Positions 21,075-33,994 of a stretch of DNA of 64,000 nt are shown in pieces. The stretch comes from Icerya purchasi (Eukaryota > Arthropoda > Insecta > Hemiptera > Monophlebidae), in assembly GCA_039619475.1 (NCBI GenBank), contig CM077115.1, forward strand, positions 539,122,315 to 539,186,314, read 5' to 3'. The stretch's first letter is position 1; every line of letters starts with the position of its first letter. The notes beneath the pieces are model-generated. The model was not told where the DNA came from. It did not search any database and saw only the letters and a program-made list of their open reading frames with translations. Position numbers and translations under genes: made by a program.

Positions 21075-22500
21075 ATGGAAGAACGTTTAATAGAAAAAGT
21101 TAGAGAATATCCAATTTTATACGATCAACAATTAATGGATTATCGTGATACTGTTTTACGGCAAACAGTTTGGCAGAAAATAGGAAATGAATTAGAAATA
21201 ACAACAGGTATTAACTTGTATATGGCGTAATATTTAAAAATTCATTATTTGGTTAAACATTACATTTTCTATTATGCACACTAATTTATTAATAGATTAC
21301 TGAATTTACTTTTTGTCTTTTTAATGTATATTTATATGAAATGACATACTTTGCAGTTAAATGAATAAACTTTAAAAATGGATTATATATTGTAAATACA
21401 GCGATTTTCTTTTCGTACCATCACTAAAAAATTATTAATATCTATGCATCTGCTAAGTTCTTGATTAAAATCAAGTGTTTTCTTTTTTGTTATTTGAAAT
21501 GTTTATTATGCATTTATTTACTGAAATTACAGTATTGGACCTGCTATAATGATATGAAACTTTTTTAGAGTGTAAAATTGTGATCATTATTTAATTTTTG
21601 ATAATGTTAAAAACTACTAAAATGTAAAACTTATTGATAAAAACTTTTATTTTAGATATATATTTTTTTAAGTGTTCAAAAACCTTATGTTTATTATTTT
21701 ATCTTTATATTTCTTACTTTTAATAAATAATTTTAGGAAATGAAGCCAAGGAACAATGGGATAAACTAAGAAGGTGTTTTAACAATGCAAGAAGTAGACA
21801 GCGTGAAAATACAAGAACTGGAATGGCTGTTCAAAAAAAACAACATTTGGAAATATGAAGAACAAATGGCATTTCTTTTACCATATGTAAAAAATAGAAA
21901 GTGAGTATTGTAAACAATAATTTAGTTTAACCAATTTTTAAGCAAATAAATTTAATTTTGATTAATTATTGATATATCTATTTTCTTTACAGAACAATCA
22001 GTAATTTAAATAAATTAGAGCATTCTACAGTTACAGCAGGAGAATCTGATATGGATGATATTGCATACTCAGAACATGAATCAGATGAGGAAAATGAAAA
22101 GATGGTGCAAAGCAGACAAAATGAAGAACGTGAAACTAGAAAACGAAAAAGAATGAAAAGCAAAGGAATTGATGAAATGATTAATATTTTAAAGGATAAT
22201 TATATACTTAGGAAGCAGAGGTATGAAAATAAATATAACCATCCACAAAGTTTAGATGAAACGGACATGTTCTTCTTTAGTATGTCTGCAATTACAAAAA
22301 AACTTCCAAAATGTGAGCAATCAAGAATTAAACTTGAAATAAGTAAAATGGTGCTATCTGCAGAAATGGAGCAATTTAACAATGATGCATTTCCTTCTAC
22401 GTTCCAAAATGTTTCACAGTGTTCCTTGCCGTCAACCAGTTACAATGATTGTTCTTCATTAATTGAGGTGGTGTCTCTGTCACCATCTAATGAAAATTAA
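21075..22500 (+). CDS. Harbinger accessory MADF-BESS protein (3 exons, one frameshift)
   Basis: In PIF/Harbinger elements a Myb/SANT- or MADF-type protein partners the nuclease and binds DNA. Exon 1 (21075-21207, donor GT) starts MEERLIEKVREYPILYD, the MADF opening. Exon 2 (21737-21900, after TTTTAG) continues with EAKEQWDKLRRCF and would end near YEEQMAFLLPYVKNRK. Exon 3 (21993-22500, after TTTACAG) is acidic then basic. It ends with a BESS-like motif, DETDMFFFSMSAITKKLPKC, which is a protein-interaction module. All three joins keep phase. Within exon 2 an A-run (about 21833-21840) carries a one-base indel that puts the last 18 codons in another frame, so this copy is probably broken. It lies upstream of the transposase on the same strand. 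Confidence 0.7.
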
Positions 22501-22880
22501 ATTTAAATATTTTATATTTATTCACTTTACATTATATAAGAAATAATAAACCAACTTTCATTTTTTAGTTTATATTTATTTATATGCATATTATTGTACA
22601 ACTAATATATTTGTAACTTAAATATTATAGACACATAAGAATTCAATTAATATAAAAAATAAACTGTATGTAAACAATTTATTTCCTTTGTTAATTGAAT
22701 GTGATGTCATGCTTGTGATCACACTGCTGTCACATGCTATCAACAGTTTTTCTATATTTCATTATTGCCGCCTTTTTTATATTATGTTATTACCGCCATT
22801 TTTGTTCTGTTATTACCGGCTTTTCCATTAACTTTGCGATACTAGTTTTGTTTGGTGTTTTTTTTTTTTAAATTATAATT

Positions 22881-24834
22881 ATGACAGATACAAGTAGTTC
22901 CTCAGATTGGGAAGAAGAAATGGTTACAGGTATTTTGGCAGTGACTGAAGTAGTAAAAAAGAGGAAATGGGTGCATGACATTAATCAGAAAAGAGAAAAA
23001 TTTGGGGAATTCCACCGGTTAATTCCACAATTGCGGAAGGACCCGGAACGGTTTAAAATGTATTTCCGAATGGAAATGCACCAATTTGACAGTCTTCATA
23101 ATAAAATAAAAAACGAATTAAAAAAACAGAATACTCAATTTCGCAGAGTTATATCTACTGAAGAAAGGCTAGCCGTTTGTTTAAGGTTTTTAATATTTTA
23201 TGTTCATTATTATTTATATTTTTATTCTGTGATTATTATGAATATGGGGAAAATTGAAATAGGGACTAATTGCCTGAAAGTTGGAATAAAAACAAAAATA
23301 TACAGAATTTGAAATGTTAAAATGTGAAGGGACAAAAAATTTAAAACCAAGGTTTTTCAGCATGAAGCAATCTACATTGATTCATTTCTGAAATAAAGTT
23401 ACTTTTCTATGTAACTTTATTACATTTTTACAATCATGATGTTCTAAAAGAAAACTTATTTTCTAAAAAAAAAAAAAAGCACGTCATTTTTATCATACAC
23501 TTAAGAATTTTTCTATTTTATTATATGTCTAAATTAAAAAACGGACCTGTTTACTTAAACAATTTTCAATTTGAGCGTTCTCAAACAAATTATGTAGTTA
23601 ACAGATAATTTATGCAATTTTTGTGATTTAACCGTGAATTAATCAGATCATCACTTTTTATTTTTCAAATATGGTAAAAGAAATGTCATGTTCTTCATAT
23701 TTCCAATTTCTTTTTTTTTTTTTTTTTTTTTTTTTTGACAACCATTCTAGTTATTGCATTATTGAAACATTTTCTTAGTCTATCCCATCGTTCCTTGGCT
23801 TCGTGAGTTGTAAATTGTATATAAAATATAATTTATTTTTTCTGTTCTTCATTATTCTTATTAATATTTGAAATGTTAATAAAACAAAATTATTACAATA
23901 AGAATGATTAGATAAATATGATTTTTGTATTATTTCAGATTTTTAGCAACAGGAAATTCTTTCCGGAGTATTGGATTCAGTTATAGATTAGGATTCAGTA
24001 CTGTTAGTAAAATTATAAAAGAAACTTGTGATGTTATATGGAGTACATTGAGAGAGGTTGCAATGCCAACTCCCACAGAGGAAACATGGAAGAACAATGC
24101 CGAGCAGTTTAAAAATATATGGAATAGCTGCCATTGATGGGAAACATATAAATCTTCAGAGCCCCAATAATGCCGGATCGACATTTTTTAATTATAAAGG
24201 AAGACATTCTATTGTACTTCTGGCATTAGTTGATGCCAATTACAAATTTGTTTCTGTCGATGTCGGCTCTTTCGGTAAAAACAGTGATAGTGGAATTTTT
24301 TTCAAATCTCAGATGGGCAAAAAATTTCAAAATAACGAATTTAATTTACCATCACCAACGCCACTAATAGAAAATGGCGAGCCACAGCCATACATTTTAG
24401 TAGGAGATGAAGCATTTCCGCTAACCAATTATCTTCTTCGGCCATATCCTAAAAATAAATTACATGATGAGGATAATAAAATATTTAATTACAGATTGTC
24501 CAGGGCCAGGCGTGTAGTAGAAAATGCATTTGGAATATTGGTTGCACGCTGGCGATGTTTTAGGAATCGGCTAGAATTGCAGCCAGAATTTGTAGACAAA
24601 ATTGTCCTTGCGGCATGTTGTTTACACGACATATTGCGTACAGACAATTTGTTTGAACTAAATAATGAGTCGATTCCTCTTGAATCGGGTTTATCGCGTG
24701 TAAATGCAATTAGAAGAAATAGTTCTCGTACAGTTTTCCAGATTCGAGAAAACTTTAAGGACTATTTTACTTCTGATGCTGGTAGTGTAACCTGGCAACT
24801 AGATGCTGTTCAAATAGGTCACTTACAAAAGTAG
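22881..24834 (+). pseudogene. Harbinger DDE transposase (2 exons, frameshifted)
   Basis: This is the nuclease that cuts and joins transposon ends. Exon 1 (22881-23185) encodes MTDTSSSSDWEEE, then the HARBI1-like block KRKWVHDINQKREKFGEFH, and ends at CL(R). Intron 23186-23938 has GT and TTTCAG borders. Exon 2 resumes in phase with FLATGNSFRSIGFSYRLG. Catalytic motifs are AIDGKHI (first Asp, about 24133), VGDEAFPLT (second Asp, about 24406) and ARRVVENAFGILVARWR (Glu, about 24520). Just before the first Asp, at about 24120, the frame breaks: the usual few residues between 'NIW' and 'IAAIDGKH' are missing, which looks like a short deletion. The catalytic part (24058-24834) is otherwise open. 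The intron contains an inverted MADF exon copy. Confidence 0.8.
23652..23805 (-). repeat. Inverted copy of MADF exon 2 inside the transposase intron
   Basis: Read on the minus strand this matches 21745-21905: GAAGCCAAGGAACGATGGGA, then ACTAAGAAAATGTTTCAATAATGC, then GAAATATGAAGAAC and TTCTTTTACCATAT. The A-run that is about eight bases long in the exon is expanded here to about 26 (T-run 23711-23736). The match fades outside the exon on both sides. It lies antisense in the intron of the neighbouring gene. Confidence 0.8.
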
Positions 24835-25835
24835 TTTCTTTTTTTTTTAATTTTTAACGTATGTAAATAAAATATGTGTATATTAAGTAATATTAAAATG
24901 TAAAAGGGTCAAAATCACCAAGGTGGCAAATTCCAAATTCTTTTTTATGATGAATATACCTAGAAGCTATAACTTTGATGATTAGCTTAAATGATCACTA
25001 AACTTGTGTTTAAATGATATCTACGATGGCAAAGTATAGCATTAATTACTTTTTATGTAATTTTGTTTTTAAAGTGAGCTGTCGCCGAACATTTCCGGGA
25101 ACGATTTCGTAAAGGATTATAATAATATTAGAATATAAATGATGTCTTTATTTTTTAGCCTTTGCAATAGCGGAAGCATGTAGTTAATCATAAAAAATTA
25201 AAAAGCTCCATGGTAAAATTATACAAAATCGTTTAGAAGTAAAATATCACCACGACTGAAGCTAAAATGCAATTTCTTTGGACTGAATTATCTAAATTAG
25301 ACAATATCGCCGACTTACATGTATATTAATTAGCTGTAGGTATGTGAAGTCTGCCTTTTTTTAATACCACTCTTAAATATCAAAAATAATAGTGTATTAT
25401 ATGTGATTTAAGAGATGATCCCAGAAATGATGATGTGTTCATAGAATGATTTAGGAGTTCCCTGAATGATATATATATAAAATTTAGGTTTATGAGTTCA
25501 ATAAGCGAAAATGTTTATGTTTTACTTATTTATTTATTAGACATCTATTTTTAATAATAATGTGATTAGCTTAAATCCCTTCTGAACAGTATTTTTACTG
25601 AACAATGGACACAGCCAAGTATGATTATTAATCATATTAAACTTCTTTATATTGATGGTAATATTTAAACCATCCAAACATGTATAAAATAATAAAGCTC
25701 TATAACTTTATATTAAACTTTTAAACAAAAACAAGCTTAGCAAATTAATTAAACAAAAGAATATTAACAAAAAGAAACAAAAGTTAAAATTTTTTGTAAA
25801 TATCAATATCAGTATCAAAGTAATAATACTCTCGG

Positions 25836-26960
25836 TCATTTTCTTTTTCCAGCAATAACGTTGGATGAAACTGCAACCTTTTTTGTTATCTTGAATGTCT
25901 TATTTTCGCCTTTTAAAGTTTTTTCTTCAATAACAGACTTCCATTGAGAAAAGGTCACAGAATCTATATTATCAGTTGACTGAATATTAAGCGTTGGATT
26001 TTTACATTTATTGCACATACCATTCATGGAGTCATAAGAAGTTATGTCACAACTATAATCTTCGATAGTTTTCTCTGAAGTTCCATGATTAATCTGATGT
26101 AACTTTTTTTATTGATTGACTTTAAGTTGGAAATTTTCGTGTTTGGCACATAAACCAGATTCTCTCTTAATTTTGGCGTTACCACGCAAAATGGCTTTGC
26201 TGGTAATAATGTCGCATAAGGCAAATTTATTTCAGTTTCACTAACGAATTTGGGTGTCAGTGCTTTAACTGATGATAATAGAAGGCGTTTTTGTTTCTTA
26301 ATACCGTTTTTCTTCACAAAGTCTCTCTTGCCTGGACATATCCTACTGACATTATCTCTTTGGAAGAAATTGTTGACATTTTGGCGAATATTCCCGGCTT
26401 CAAAAAAACTTCACGCAATATGGTATCAGATTTCAAAATTGATGTACTGATTCTCACTTTTGGTAAATAAGTCTTAGCCATATGAAGCAATTTGTATTTT
26501 TTTACTATATTACCGCTAATACATTTTTGGAAAACTTCCCTCTCTTTAGAATTTTTTTTCAAAGTACAGGTTTTTTCCTTTAATTGCGTAGGCAAAACTT
26601 CGTTAAATAAAAGATTCTTGCCCACTTCAGGAGGTACTTTGACGTTTTTTGAGCTTTCTCTTCATCTTTTTTTTCTTTTCTTTAAAGTTTCATATTTACG
26701 TTTTAATTGTAACAATAGTTTTAATTTTTCTCCCACTGTTCTTCTTACTGAAAGTCTATTAGTTATTTCTTCATCGGAATGTGGAGGAGTATTATTTAAT
26801 ATACTTGAAGTCGCTTTCTTCTTTTCTCTGTTTTTTTGATGTTTCCTTCCAAGTTTTTCTCTGCTTTCGCTTTTCTCTCTCTGTCATCTCAGCAATAGCC
26901 CTTTTAATCTCTCTCTCTCTTTATTTGTCATCTTATCTAAGAATTTACTTTTTCTAGCAT
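25836..26960 (-). pseudogene. Decayed ORF of a repeat-borne protein of unknown function
   Basis: Minus-strand reading gives four consecutive frame segments. The first is highly basic with a leucine-heptad-like stretch (RRTVGEKLKLLLQLKRKYE). The second contains VFQKCISGNIVKKY. The third is KKNGIKKQKRLLLSS, then a Y-A-x-L-L-P-A-K-P-F-x-V-V-x-P-K-L block. The fourth has a C-x2-C pair (MCNKCKN) and TFSQWKSV. I recall the same order (basic N-part, 'KKQKRYL', 'F..LRPFWV..PK', 'C..C...W.QW') in uncharacterised proteins repeated in many arthropod and cnidarian genomes. That recollection is not checked, and no catalytic function is assigned. Stops and shifts show it is dead here. Confidence 0.45.
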
Positions 26961-27289
26961 TAGATTTTTCTCTTTAGCAAAGGTAATGTTAATAGTAGAT
27001 TTGTGCAATTTCAATCGTTGTTTATTTTAGTTTCTTTTAATATTTTTTAAACGCCGCGTCCGCTTAACGATTTCGCTTTTAGTATTATTTTCTCGCTAGA
27101 GACACGTTTTTCGGTTATTTAGATCTGACCACCATATTTATTTACCGCGGCACTACGTAAAAAAAAAAGACCAAATATGGCCGCTCGTCAACCGTTCGCG
27201 ATCGGGTCGTTTTACCTGAGTTGTTGTCCATCCGTACTGGTAGTAAGTCCATTCTTTTTTGTTGTTTATTTATTCCGGTTGTCACCTTC

Positions 27290-27486
27290 GTTGTGCATCC
27301 TCTCGCACGACTACAATTGGAACTGACTATAGTCACTTGTTATCACGCTACAAATGCAGCCCAAATGTGTCTATACTGCTGTGTACGAAACTAGCGCCGC
27401 AAATTTTTTGTCATTGCCCGGTATCGAACCCAAGACCTCCGAAATGGAAGTCAAGCGCTCTAGCCACTAGGCCAAACGCGACAAGA
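27290..27486 (-). mobile_element. tRNA-derived SINE head (copy 2)
   Basis: On the minus strand the sequence opens with a clear tRNA-like promoter: A box TGGCCTAGTGG, then CTAGAGCGCTTGAC, then B box GGTTCGATACC. Shared internal blocks with 1119-1499 follow. The 3' boundary is uncertain; it may extend to an A-rich run near 27160. Confidence 0.7.
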
Positions 27487-28349
27487 TACACTAATGTATA
27501 TACGATTAGTAGTGTAACAGATATCACTTTGATAATTAAAAAGCCATTTTGGGAATGTCATCATCATTTCAAGAACGCCCCGTCAAGTCCGGGAACGTTT
27601 CCGAAATGACTTTTTCAAATAAACACACGTTTTCTCGACGGCAGCCATCTTTGACGTCATGTTTGGCTTGGTTAATATAAAATGTTTGAGCTTACTTCTT
27701 TTGTAAACACTATAAAACATATTTTTTTCAATATTCTGAGTTAAAAATCGCGTTCCCGGTATGATGACCTCTATTGATGTCCGCTATGCAAATAATGAAT
27801 TGAGAAGTACTTACCACCTATTTTAAATTATTACGGCATAGAACCCTTTTGGTAGACGGTTTGTTTACATCTTCCACTACAACTGCGCCATAGACAACTA
27901 AAGATTACGTTCACTAATAAAAATATTTCTGGCAATCAAAACTGTGTTTACTTTAATGATGCTTACACTATCGGACACAATAATACGACTTTATTTTCTT
28001 TATTATTTTTTTCTTTTTTTAGTAATTTTTATATTTACTTAATATTAAATAAAATTTAAGTCCAATAAGCCCGAAAAAAATTTTAATTTATTTTATTTTA
28101 TTATTATATCCATGTTAGTTTCTGAAGGTTGCTAGTTAAGACGCGTTCTCGAAATGACTTTTCGTACTTATTTCTTCAAATAATAATAAACGTGTTTTAT
28201 TTTTCCAGAATATCATATTAATTATAGTTAACTTTAACACATATTAGCGTTTATAAATATTAATATGTTAGACAAATACTAAATTTTGAAATTTATTTGC
28301 TGGCGAAGCTAATTTTGCACCTTAGTGATTTTGGCCCAAAAATAGTATT

Positions 28350-28958
28350 TGTGTATTCTCCATAAATTTTTTTCATTTTTTATATCTTTATTTTTATACT
28401 CGTATGTATATATGTTTCGTATTATTTTATATATAAAATCGTTCATGCACTAGCACCCCTATAAACAAACGGCCATTTTCTAAGGATGGCGTCGGTCTTT
28501 ATTTAGACGGCATGGCGATTTTTTTTTGTTTGGGTCAGTCAGTCTACTACAGGTAGTTGCGAATGTTGCGCGTGTGAGATTCCAGTGACGGATATTGTGC
28601 GTGTTTTGGTCGCGTAGATGTGTATACACGTGGTAATAGTTTTCCGTTTTCTTTTTTTATATTAAATTGTGTTAATGTTTGGTTAAATTTGTGTTGTCAT
28701 TAAATTTAGTGGGCCGCCGTCTTTATTCGAGGACTCACTAAATCCGTTAAACGAATCGTGTTGATTTTTTTGTTTCCCGTATCTGTATTTGATTTTGTGA
28801 CCCGGCGTGCATCGAGGGTTCTTACAAATTATTTTCAGGATTGACTACTTTCGAATACATCGTGTGAAAACTATTCGAGTATAATTATTTCGATTTTGTT
28901 TTTTTAAAATTTGAACTTTACTTATAAGTATATATATTTATTTTTTTTATTTACAGCA
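28350..28958 (+). mobile_element. Solo LTR of the RT-less gypsy-type family
   Basis: Alignable over its whole length to the LTRs at 1992 and 5293, with shared blocks such as GGATGGCGTCGGTCTT, GTTGCGCGTGTGAGATTC and GTGACCCGGCG. It ends ...TTTACAGCA. It is clearly diverged and carries a private insert (TTAGTGGGCCGCCG...). No internal region follows, and no matching target duplication is visible, consistent with an old LTR-LTR recombination product. Confidence 0.75.
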
Positions 28959-29789
28959 TCGTGTCTGTACATATTTTTACTATATATATTTTATAATTTT
29001 CCATTATTATCTCTAAACTTCATTTTTACGTGGTTTATTTGATATTTATTTATTCCTTTAATTTCAATAAATTTCTATTTATTTCTCGTATATTTTTAAT
29101 TCTCTGTAATTTTTTCATTTTTATTTAATAAATTTTATTATTATTGTTTATGATATACACGAGAAATAAATGAAAACTTCTTTATTGAAATTGAGTGAAC
29201 GGATATTTTTAAATAAACCAAACTGTTAGTTTGATGTTTTTGTTTATTTTGATTTTATGTTGTCATCGCCGTAGACACAGTTGGCGACCGTCCATTATTC
29301 GTTTTTTTTTCCGTCAATTTTTTAATAAAATTATCCAGTTAATTTACCGATGCATTTATTTTCTAATATTTTTTAAATTACTATTTTGAAATTAAATCAC
29401 GAACATAATCGTTATTTCTTGTGTACTTTTAATTCACATTTGTTAATAAATCAAAAAAAAAAAATTCCAGTAAATTTACATCGTGATCTTTTTTAATATG
29501 ATTCCTTGATAGTTTCAATCAACCAAATATCTCAAAACATTTCGGTCACGAAGGAAAACTTCTATTTTTGTGAACAATGTTCTACTTTTTTTTTTATTTT
29601 CATCGACTTTTAGTCATAGATAAATACAAATTAATTATAATTACTATGACCAAAAATTTGCTGTTTTACATTTAAAAAAAACCATTAAGCAGACATGATG
29701 TATCTTTTAAATCCATAGGTGAAGGACTACTTATGAAATTTTAACTAAATACTTGTTTTGTTTTTTATAGTTTTTAATTTTTTCCCCCC
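28959..29789. other. AT-rich stretch, nothing recognised
   Basis: No gene and no defined repeat end. A TTGGCGACCGTCC tract at 29281 resembles the start of an LTR-element leader but has no partner. It could be the remainder of the Harbinger 3' region or unrelated DNA. Confidence 0.4.
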
Positions 29790-32700
29790 ATTATTTCTGT
29801 GCTCCAAAATAAACACAATTAAAAACAATTACAAACTAATATGCATGATAGCAAAGTAAATATTTGAAATTAAACAACTTTTACTCTTGAAACATAATCG
29901 TTAGTTTTCAAAATGTATTCATTTTCCTTAAATGTTGATAACAAAAGTATTTTGTTTATAAACTATATTCAATATTCTTGAATCACAATATAATTCTTAA
30001 AATTGGTGATATGTTAAACTTACTTTTCCAATGGGACCTACGTATAGAAATAAACTGCTAATTTGTAATAAATATATGAAATTAAAATTATGATACATTC
30101 TGGGAGAAATTAAGACCTCAGAGTTGACAGGTAATATTGAAAAATATAACGTTACAAAAAAAACTTATTTGTCTTAATTAACTACTTCTTGAAATGTGGA
30201 TAAGTAAGTTTTTATCAGAATTAAACATTGATATGCCAGACTTGAGGGCAAGAACGATGGAAGAAAACTAGTAACTTCATAGAATAAGTTTATTTGACGT
30301 TACAAAAAAAATTTTGAATCCACTGAAGAAACGATACTTGTGAAATATGATTATTCATTTAAATACTATGTTCAGTAAACGTGTTTTTCTGTAGTTGTTT
30401 ATGTTATAAAAAAATAAGGTTTTCAAATAAACTGTATTAGTACCTAAAATTTATAATTGTCGATTATAAACACATTTAGTTTGGTTTTTGTAATAAAATA
30501 TGCAAGTGTGTAGTGACGAAAGGTAAACAGCTGGGATGTGATATCAGAACGAAAAGCAATAATTTTTCAATTCTATTAATTTTATACTCAAATCATATTT
30601 AAAATTTTAAATATCTGAATTTTAAAAATAAGTACATTTTGTTCCTTTTTTTTTTTTTTTTGTACATTTATGAAAGTATTACAATATATGAAATCAGAAG
30701 CTGTTATAGAAATTATTTAATCATTATTCTTTTATTTTTCCAAATAATTTGTATATTTACCCAGAGCAAATAGTTTCGATCACCTGTTAGTAATGTATCT
30801 AACTCCACAATAAATTTCTTAATTTTACTACACCTAAAAATAATTTTCTTTAGATGGTTTCAGAATATTAATTTTTGTAAGATGTTTAAATTTTTTTTTT
30901 GTAAATAAAAAAAATCGTGAAATTTTGATCAATGGAAATCTTAATTTGTAAATTTATGAAAAAGAACCTTTAAAATTGTTTAAAATTGCAATTAAAAAAA
31001 CTATATGAATTTGAAATCTTTAAGTGATATTAATTTTTCTACTATAAGTATTTCAAATTTTGAACATCAAACTAAACAAGTGCAGTCAAGCATGATGCTT
31101 CATGCGCTAATGATTCCGTATGTTAAGTTAAGCATAACTATAATTTCCATTTACATAATATTAGTCAAAACAAACGTTGCAAAGAGGAAGAAACATATAA
31201 TTTTTCATGCTTTTTTGAACTTTTCGCCAACTTTGAAAGTTTCATTAAGGAAATACAATCCGATAAATAGCAGTCTTGCCAACAATTATCACATGCCCCC
31301 AAAAAAAAATGTTTTTTTCAGGCCCAAAGGGGAATCCACATAATTTTTTAATCGTAATATTTTGCTTTTATGAAAGAGCTTCTACGTTTTGTTTTATATT
31401 TTGAATTACACTTTTATAGGTTTATCTGACAATGAGTTATAAATTTTTAAGTAATTTTTTAGGTTGTTTTATATTCCATATTATATATTCTTGACGTGGG
31501 TTTTTTAATGCCCAGGGTAGTCGATTAGCTTGAAGTCAAAGATTGCCTTAAATAGAATTTTAATTAGAATTTATGATCCAATTTTGAAGTTTATAAAAGT
31601 CAATACGATCGTGAGTTACTGATTTTTATTTGATATTTTTGTCGTTTCTGAAAAATCTTTTTAGAATTTCGTACATTATATGTGTACAGAATCCTAAAAA
31701 TCGAATAAAGTAAATATAAATAATAACTATTTCTCTAAAATTTTATAGTAGTTTTTGTTTTTATTTTGTTATTATGGTATATATATATTCTAAAATACAG
31801 CATACAAGGTATGAAATAAAAAATATTTCATAGTTTAATGATTTTATTATATCGCAACTGCTTATTAAGCTAGAACCGCTCGGCGAATTAGAAATTGTTT
31901 TATGCCGATACACGGATAACACTTTGACCTGCTTTTTGCAAAGAAATTGAATAGCGATCCGCTTTGTCTAATTTGTTGAATGCTGTCTTACAAAAAACTT
32001 TTAAGAAAACACAGCTTATGCTAATTACAGTCGATCTAGAAAAACAACTATACAAGTTTAAATTTCTTTCGGAAAATTTAGCTCAGTAAAAACATAAATC
32101 ATTCACGGGTAAAACAAAAAATATCGGTAAATTTACAAAGAAAACTTGTCTTCTTTAAAAAGAGGGATTACCGAAAAATAAAAATATTTAGAATAATTTT
32201 GTAACTTAACTTCATTAAAAATATACAAGAGAAAAAAAAGTTATTGCTATATAACATGTTTGTATTTTAAAATTATTAATTTATATCGAATTCAAATATC
32301 ACAATAAATATAATACCATGCGCAGTAATATTTCAAACAAGCTTATATAGTACACATCGCTTAAAATTCAGAAACATATTTTCCGAAAATTTCATGTCAA
32401 TATTATTATTCATAATTTCTAATATAGGAAAGAAAATAATTTATAGAAATATAAATAATAAACATGCTAATCATAGCGAAAAAATTATATAGAAGTATAT
32501 ATAAACAAGTACGGTAAACGTATACACATAACTGCTACTGTAACTTAATTATGCCACTGAAATCTACTTTAACAAAATATTACTGTCTGCATTATCAACG
32601 AAGCTTCTCGTAAACTTATTTTTAGTTAGCTTCCATTTTTAAATATTCCTTTAACTTTCGTTTCTTGCTTTAATATCATTACCTGCAAACATATCATGAA

Positions 32701-33289
32701 TACGTTATATATTTTATAAAATATCAACTTTATGGTGGTTTATAATTTAAAATTTCTTTAAACTGTCGTTTTTTCGAATGGTAATCATAGTTTATCGTAA
32801 CAATATATTTCACAGTATAAAATGTGCCGTGTAATATGTAAAAAAATAACTAAAACCCATTCTAATTTGTTATTCGAAATTCAGAATGCAATAAAACATT
32901 TATTTACTTTTGAAAAATCCTCTGCAATTATAACTTATTAATTATATTACAATGTACCAACTGATTGAATTTGTTACATATTTTACTTCCGTCTTAATAT
33001 TTTTTCAACTTTGGTATATTACTAGTGACCATCACTTTTTAATTTTTTCTATGATTGTTTATTTGAACAATCCATAATAACTTTCATAATAAAAACAAAC
33101 TTGACACAAAAAATACACTAATATAATTGCTATATTAACTTATTTATTATAACACGATACTTACTATTAATTTTAGCAATTTTTCGTATTACTTCAAAAT
33201 ACTTTTTATTCAGTACACTCTACACTTATTTCGCAAATTCACTATTTGGTTATCGTCACACTATTCTTAGTAGTGAGTAGTGATGAGCG

Positions 33290-33520
33290 ATATATCGGTA
33301 TCGGTTATTTTTCACCGGTTAGTTGAAAATCACTGTCACTACCGGTGATCAAACGGTTACGTTAGCAGCTACCAGTTATTTTAAAACAACAGTGATGATA
33401 CGTTTACTCAGTGAAAAGTGGTGGTTCCAGTGAATTCTTTACCGGTGATAATTTTCTTCCCGGTGAATTCTTTACCGGTGATAATTTCCTTACCGGTGAA
33501 TCGTTTTCTTCCGATGATTA
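33290..33520. promoter_or_regulatory. hAT 5' subterminal repeats (transposase-binding candidates)
   Basis: ACCGGT recurs at short intervals (about 33316, 33340, 33442, 33473, 33492) together with TACCGGTGA.AATT units. Several also occur inverted near the right end. Clustered subterminal repeats of this type bind transposase in hAT elements; that role is inferred here. Confidence 0.5.
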
Positions 33521-33994
33521 TTTACTTACTGATTATTCTGAAATTAACTGATAATCATAAGTTTAGATACGTTTTCTTACTGATTTAAATTCCCTAAACG
33601 TGTTAGGTCAGCGTAATAAATGCAAACTGTTCGCTTCTATCAACTAAATTAGATCATAGTTATTTGCATAAATATTTTATGTTCTGCAAGGCGTATAATA
33701 TTGCATAATTAAGAAAGTATACTTGCAATTGTACGTTCAATAAATTTATATAAAAAAATTGTTTGTTTTCATATTTCATTTAATTAATTTATATTGGTAG
33801 TGTAATACTTTTTTTGGTTAAGTTATAAGTTATGTTCGTTATTTTTATTTTTTAATGATACTAATATAGTTTTTTATAAAATTTATACATTGGTTAATTT
33901 AAGAAATACGTTTATAGTTTTTAAGTGTTAATTGTAAGTAATAAGACATTTATATAAATTATATGTATGTACAATAGCTTTTAAAAGTGGCATT

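Larger units (their letters stand above)
20829..24905 (+). mobile_element. PIF/Harbinger transposon (two genes, right end displaced)
   Basis: The left end is GGCGCGGACACATTGCTATC followed by GTCACGTGAT. A matching inverted end (TCACGTGACC, TAGTAATGTGTCC) lies far away at 37560-37592, and both are flanked by TTAA. Two plus-strand genes typical of the superfamily follow: a MADF-BESS DNA-binding protein and a DDE nuclease. A subterminal-like block (CACACTGCTGTCACATGC near 22722) between the genes resembles sequence next to the distant end. The element is cut at 24905 by the next transposon. Confidence 0.7.
24906..28337 (-). mobile_element. TIR transposon of unassigned type with a decayed ORF
   Basis: The ends are inverted repeats of about 27 bp: GGGTCAAAATCACCAAGGTG at the left, and at the right the complement of CACCTTAGTGATTTTGGCCC. 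The flanks are A-rich, so the target duplication cannot be read. The interior carries a minus-strand decayed ORF (25836-26960), several GGGAACG.TTTC motifs near both ends (25098, 27590, 28147), and a SINE. The insertion cuts the Harbinger element just after its transposase. Confidence 0.6.

Noticed and set aside
27418..27486. Functional tRNA gene
   Set aside because: A and B boxes are present, but the cloverleaf is not completed, and the sequence continues into a SINE body shared with 1119-1499.
27142..27609. Open frames across the SINE and transposon interior
   Set aside because: They run through the tRNA-like head and non-coding sequence; no protein motif.
31005..31343. 112-codon frame in repeat copy C
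   Set aside because: The corresponding sequence in copies A and B has stops, and the composition is that of AT-rich non-coding DNA.
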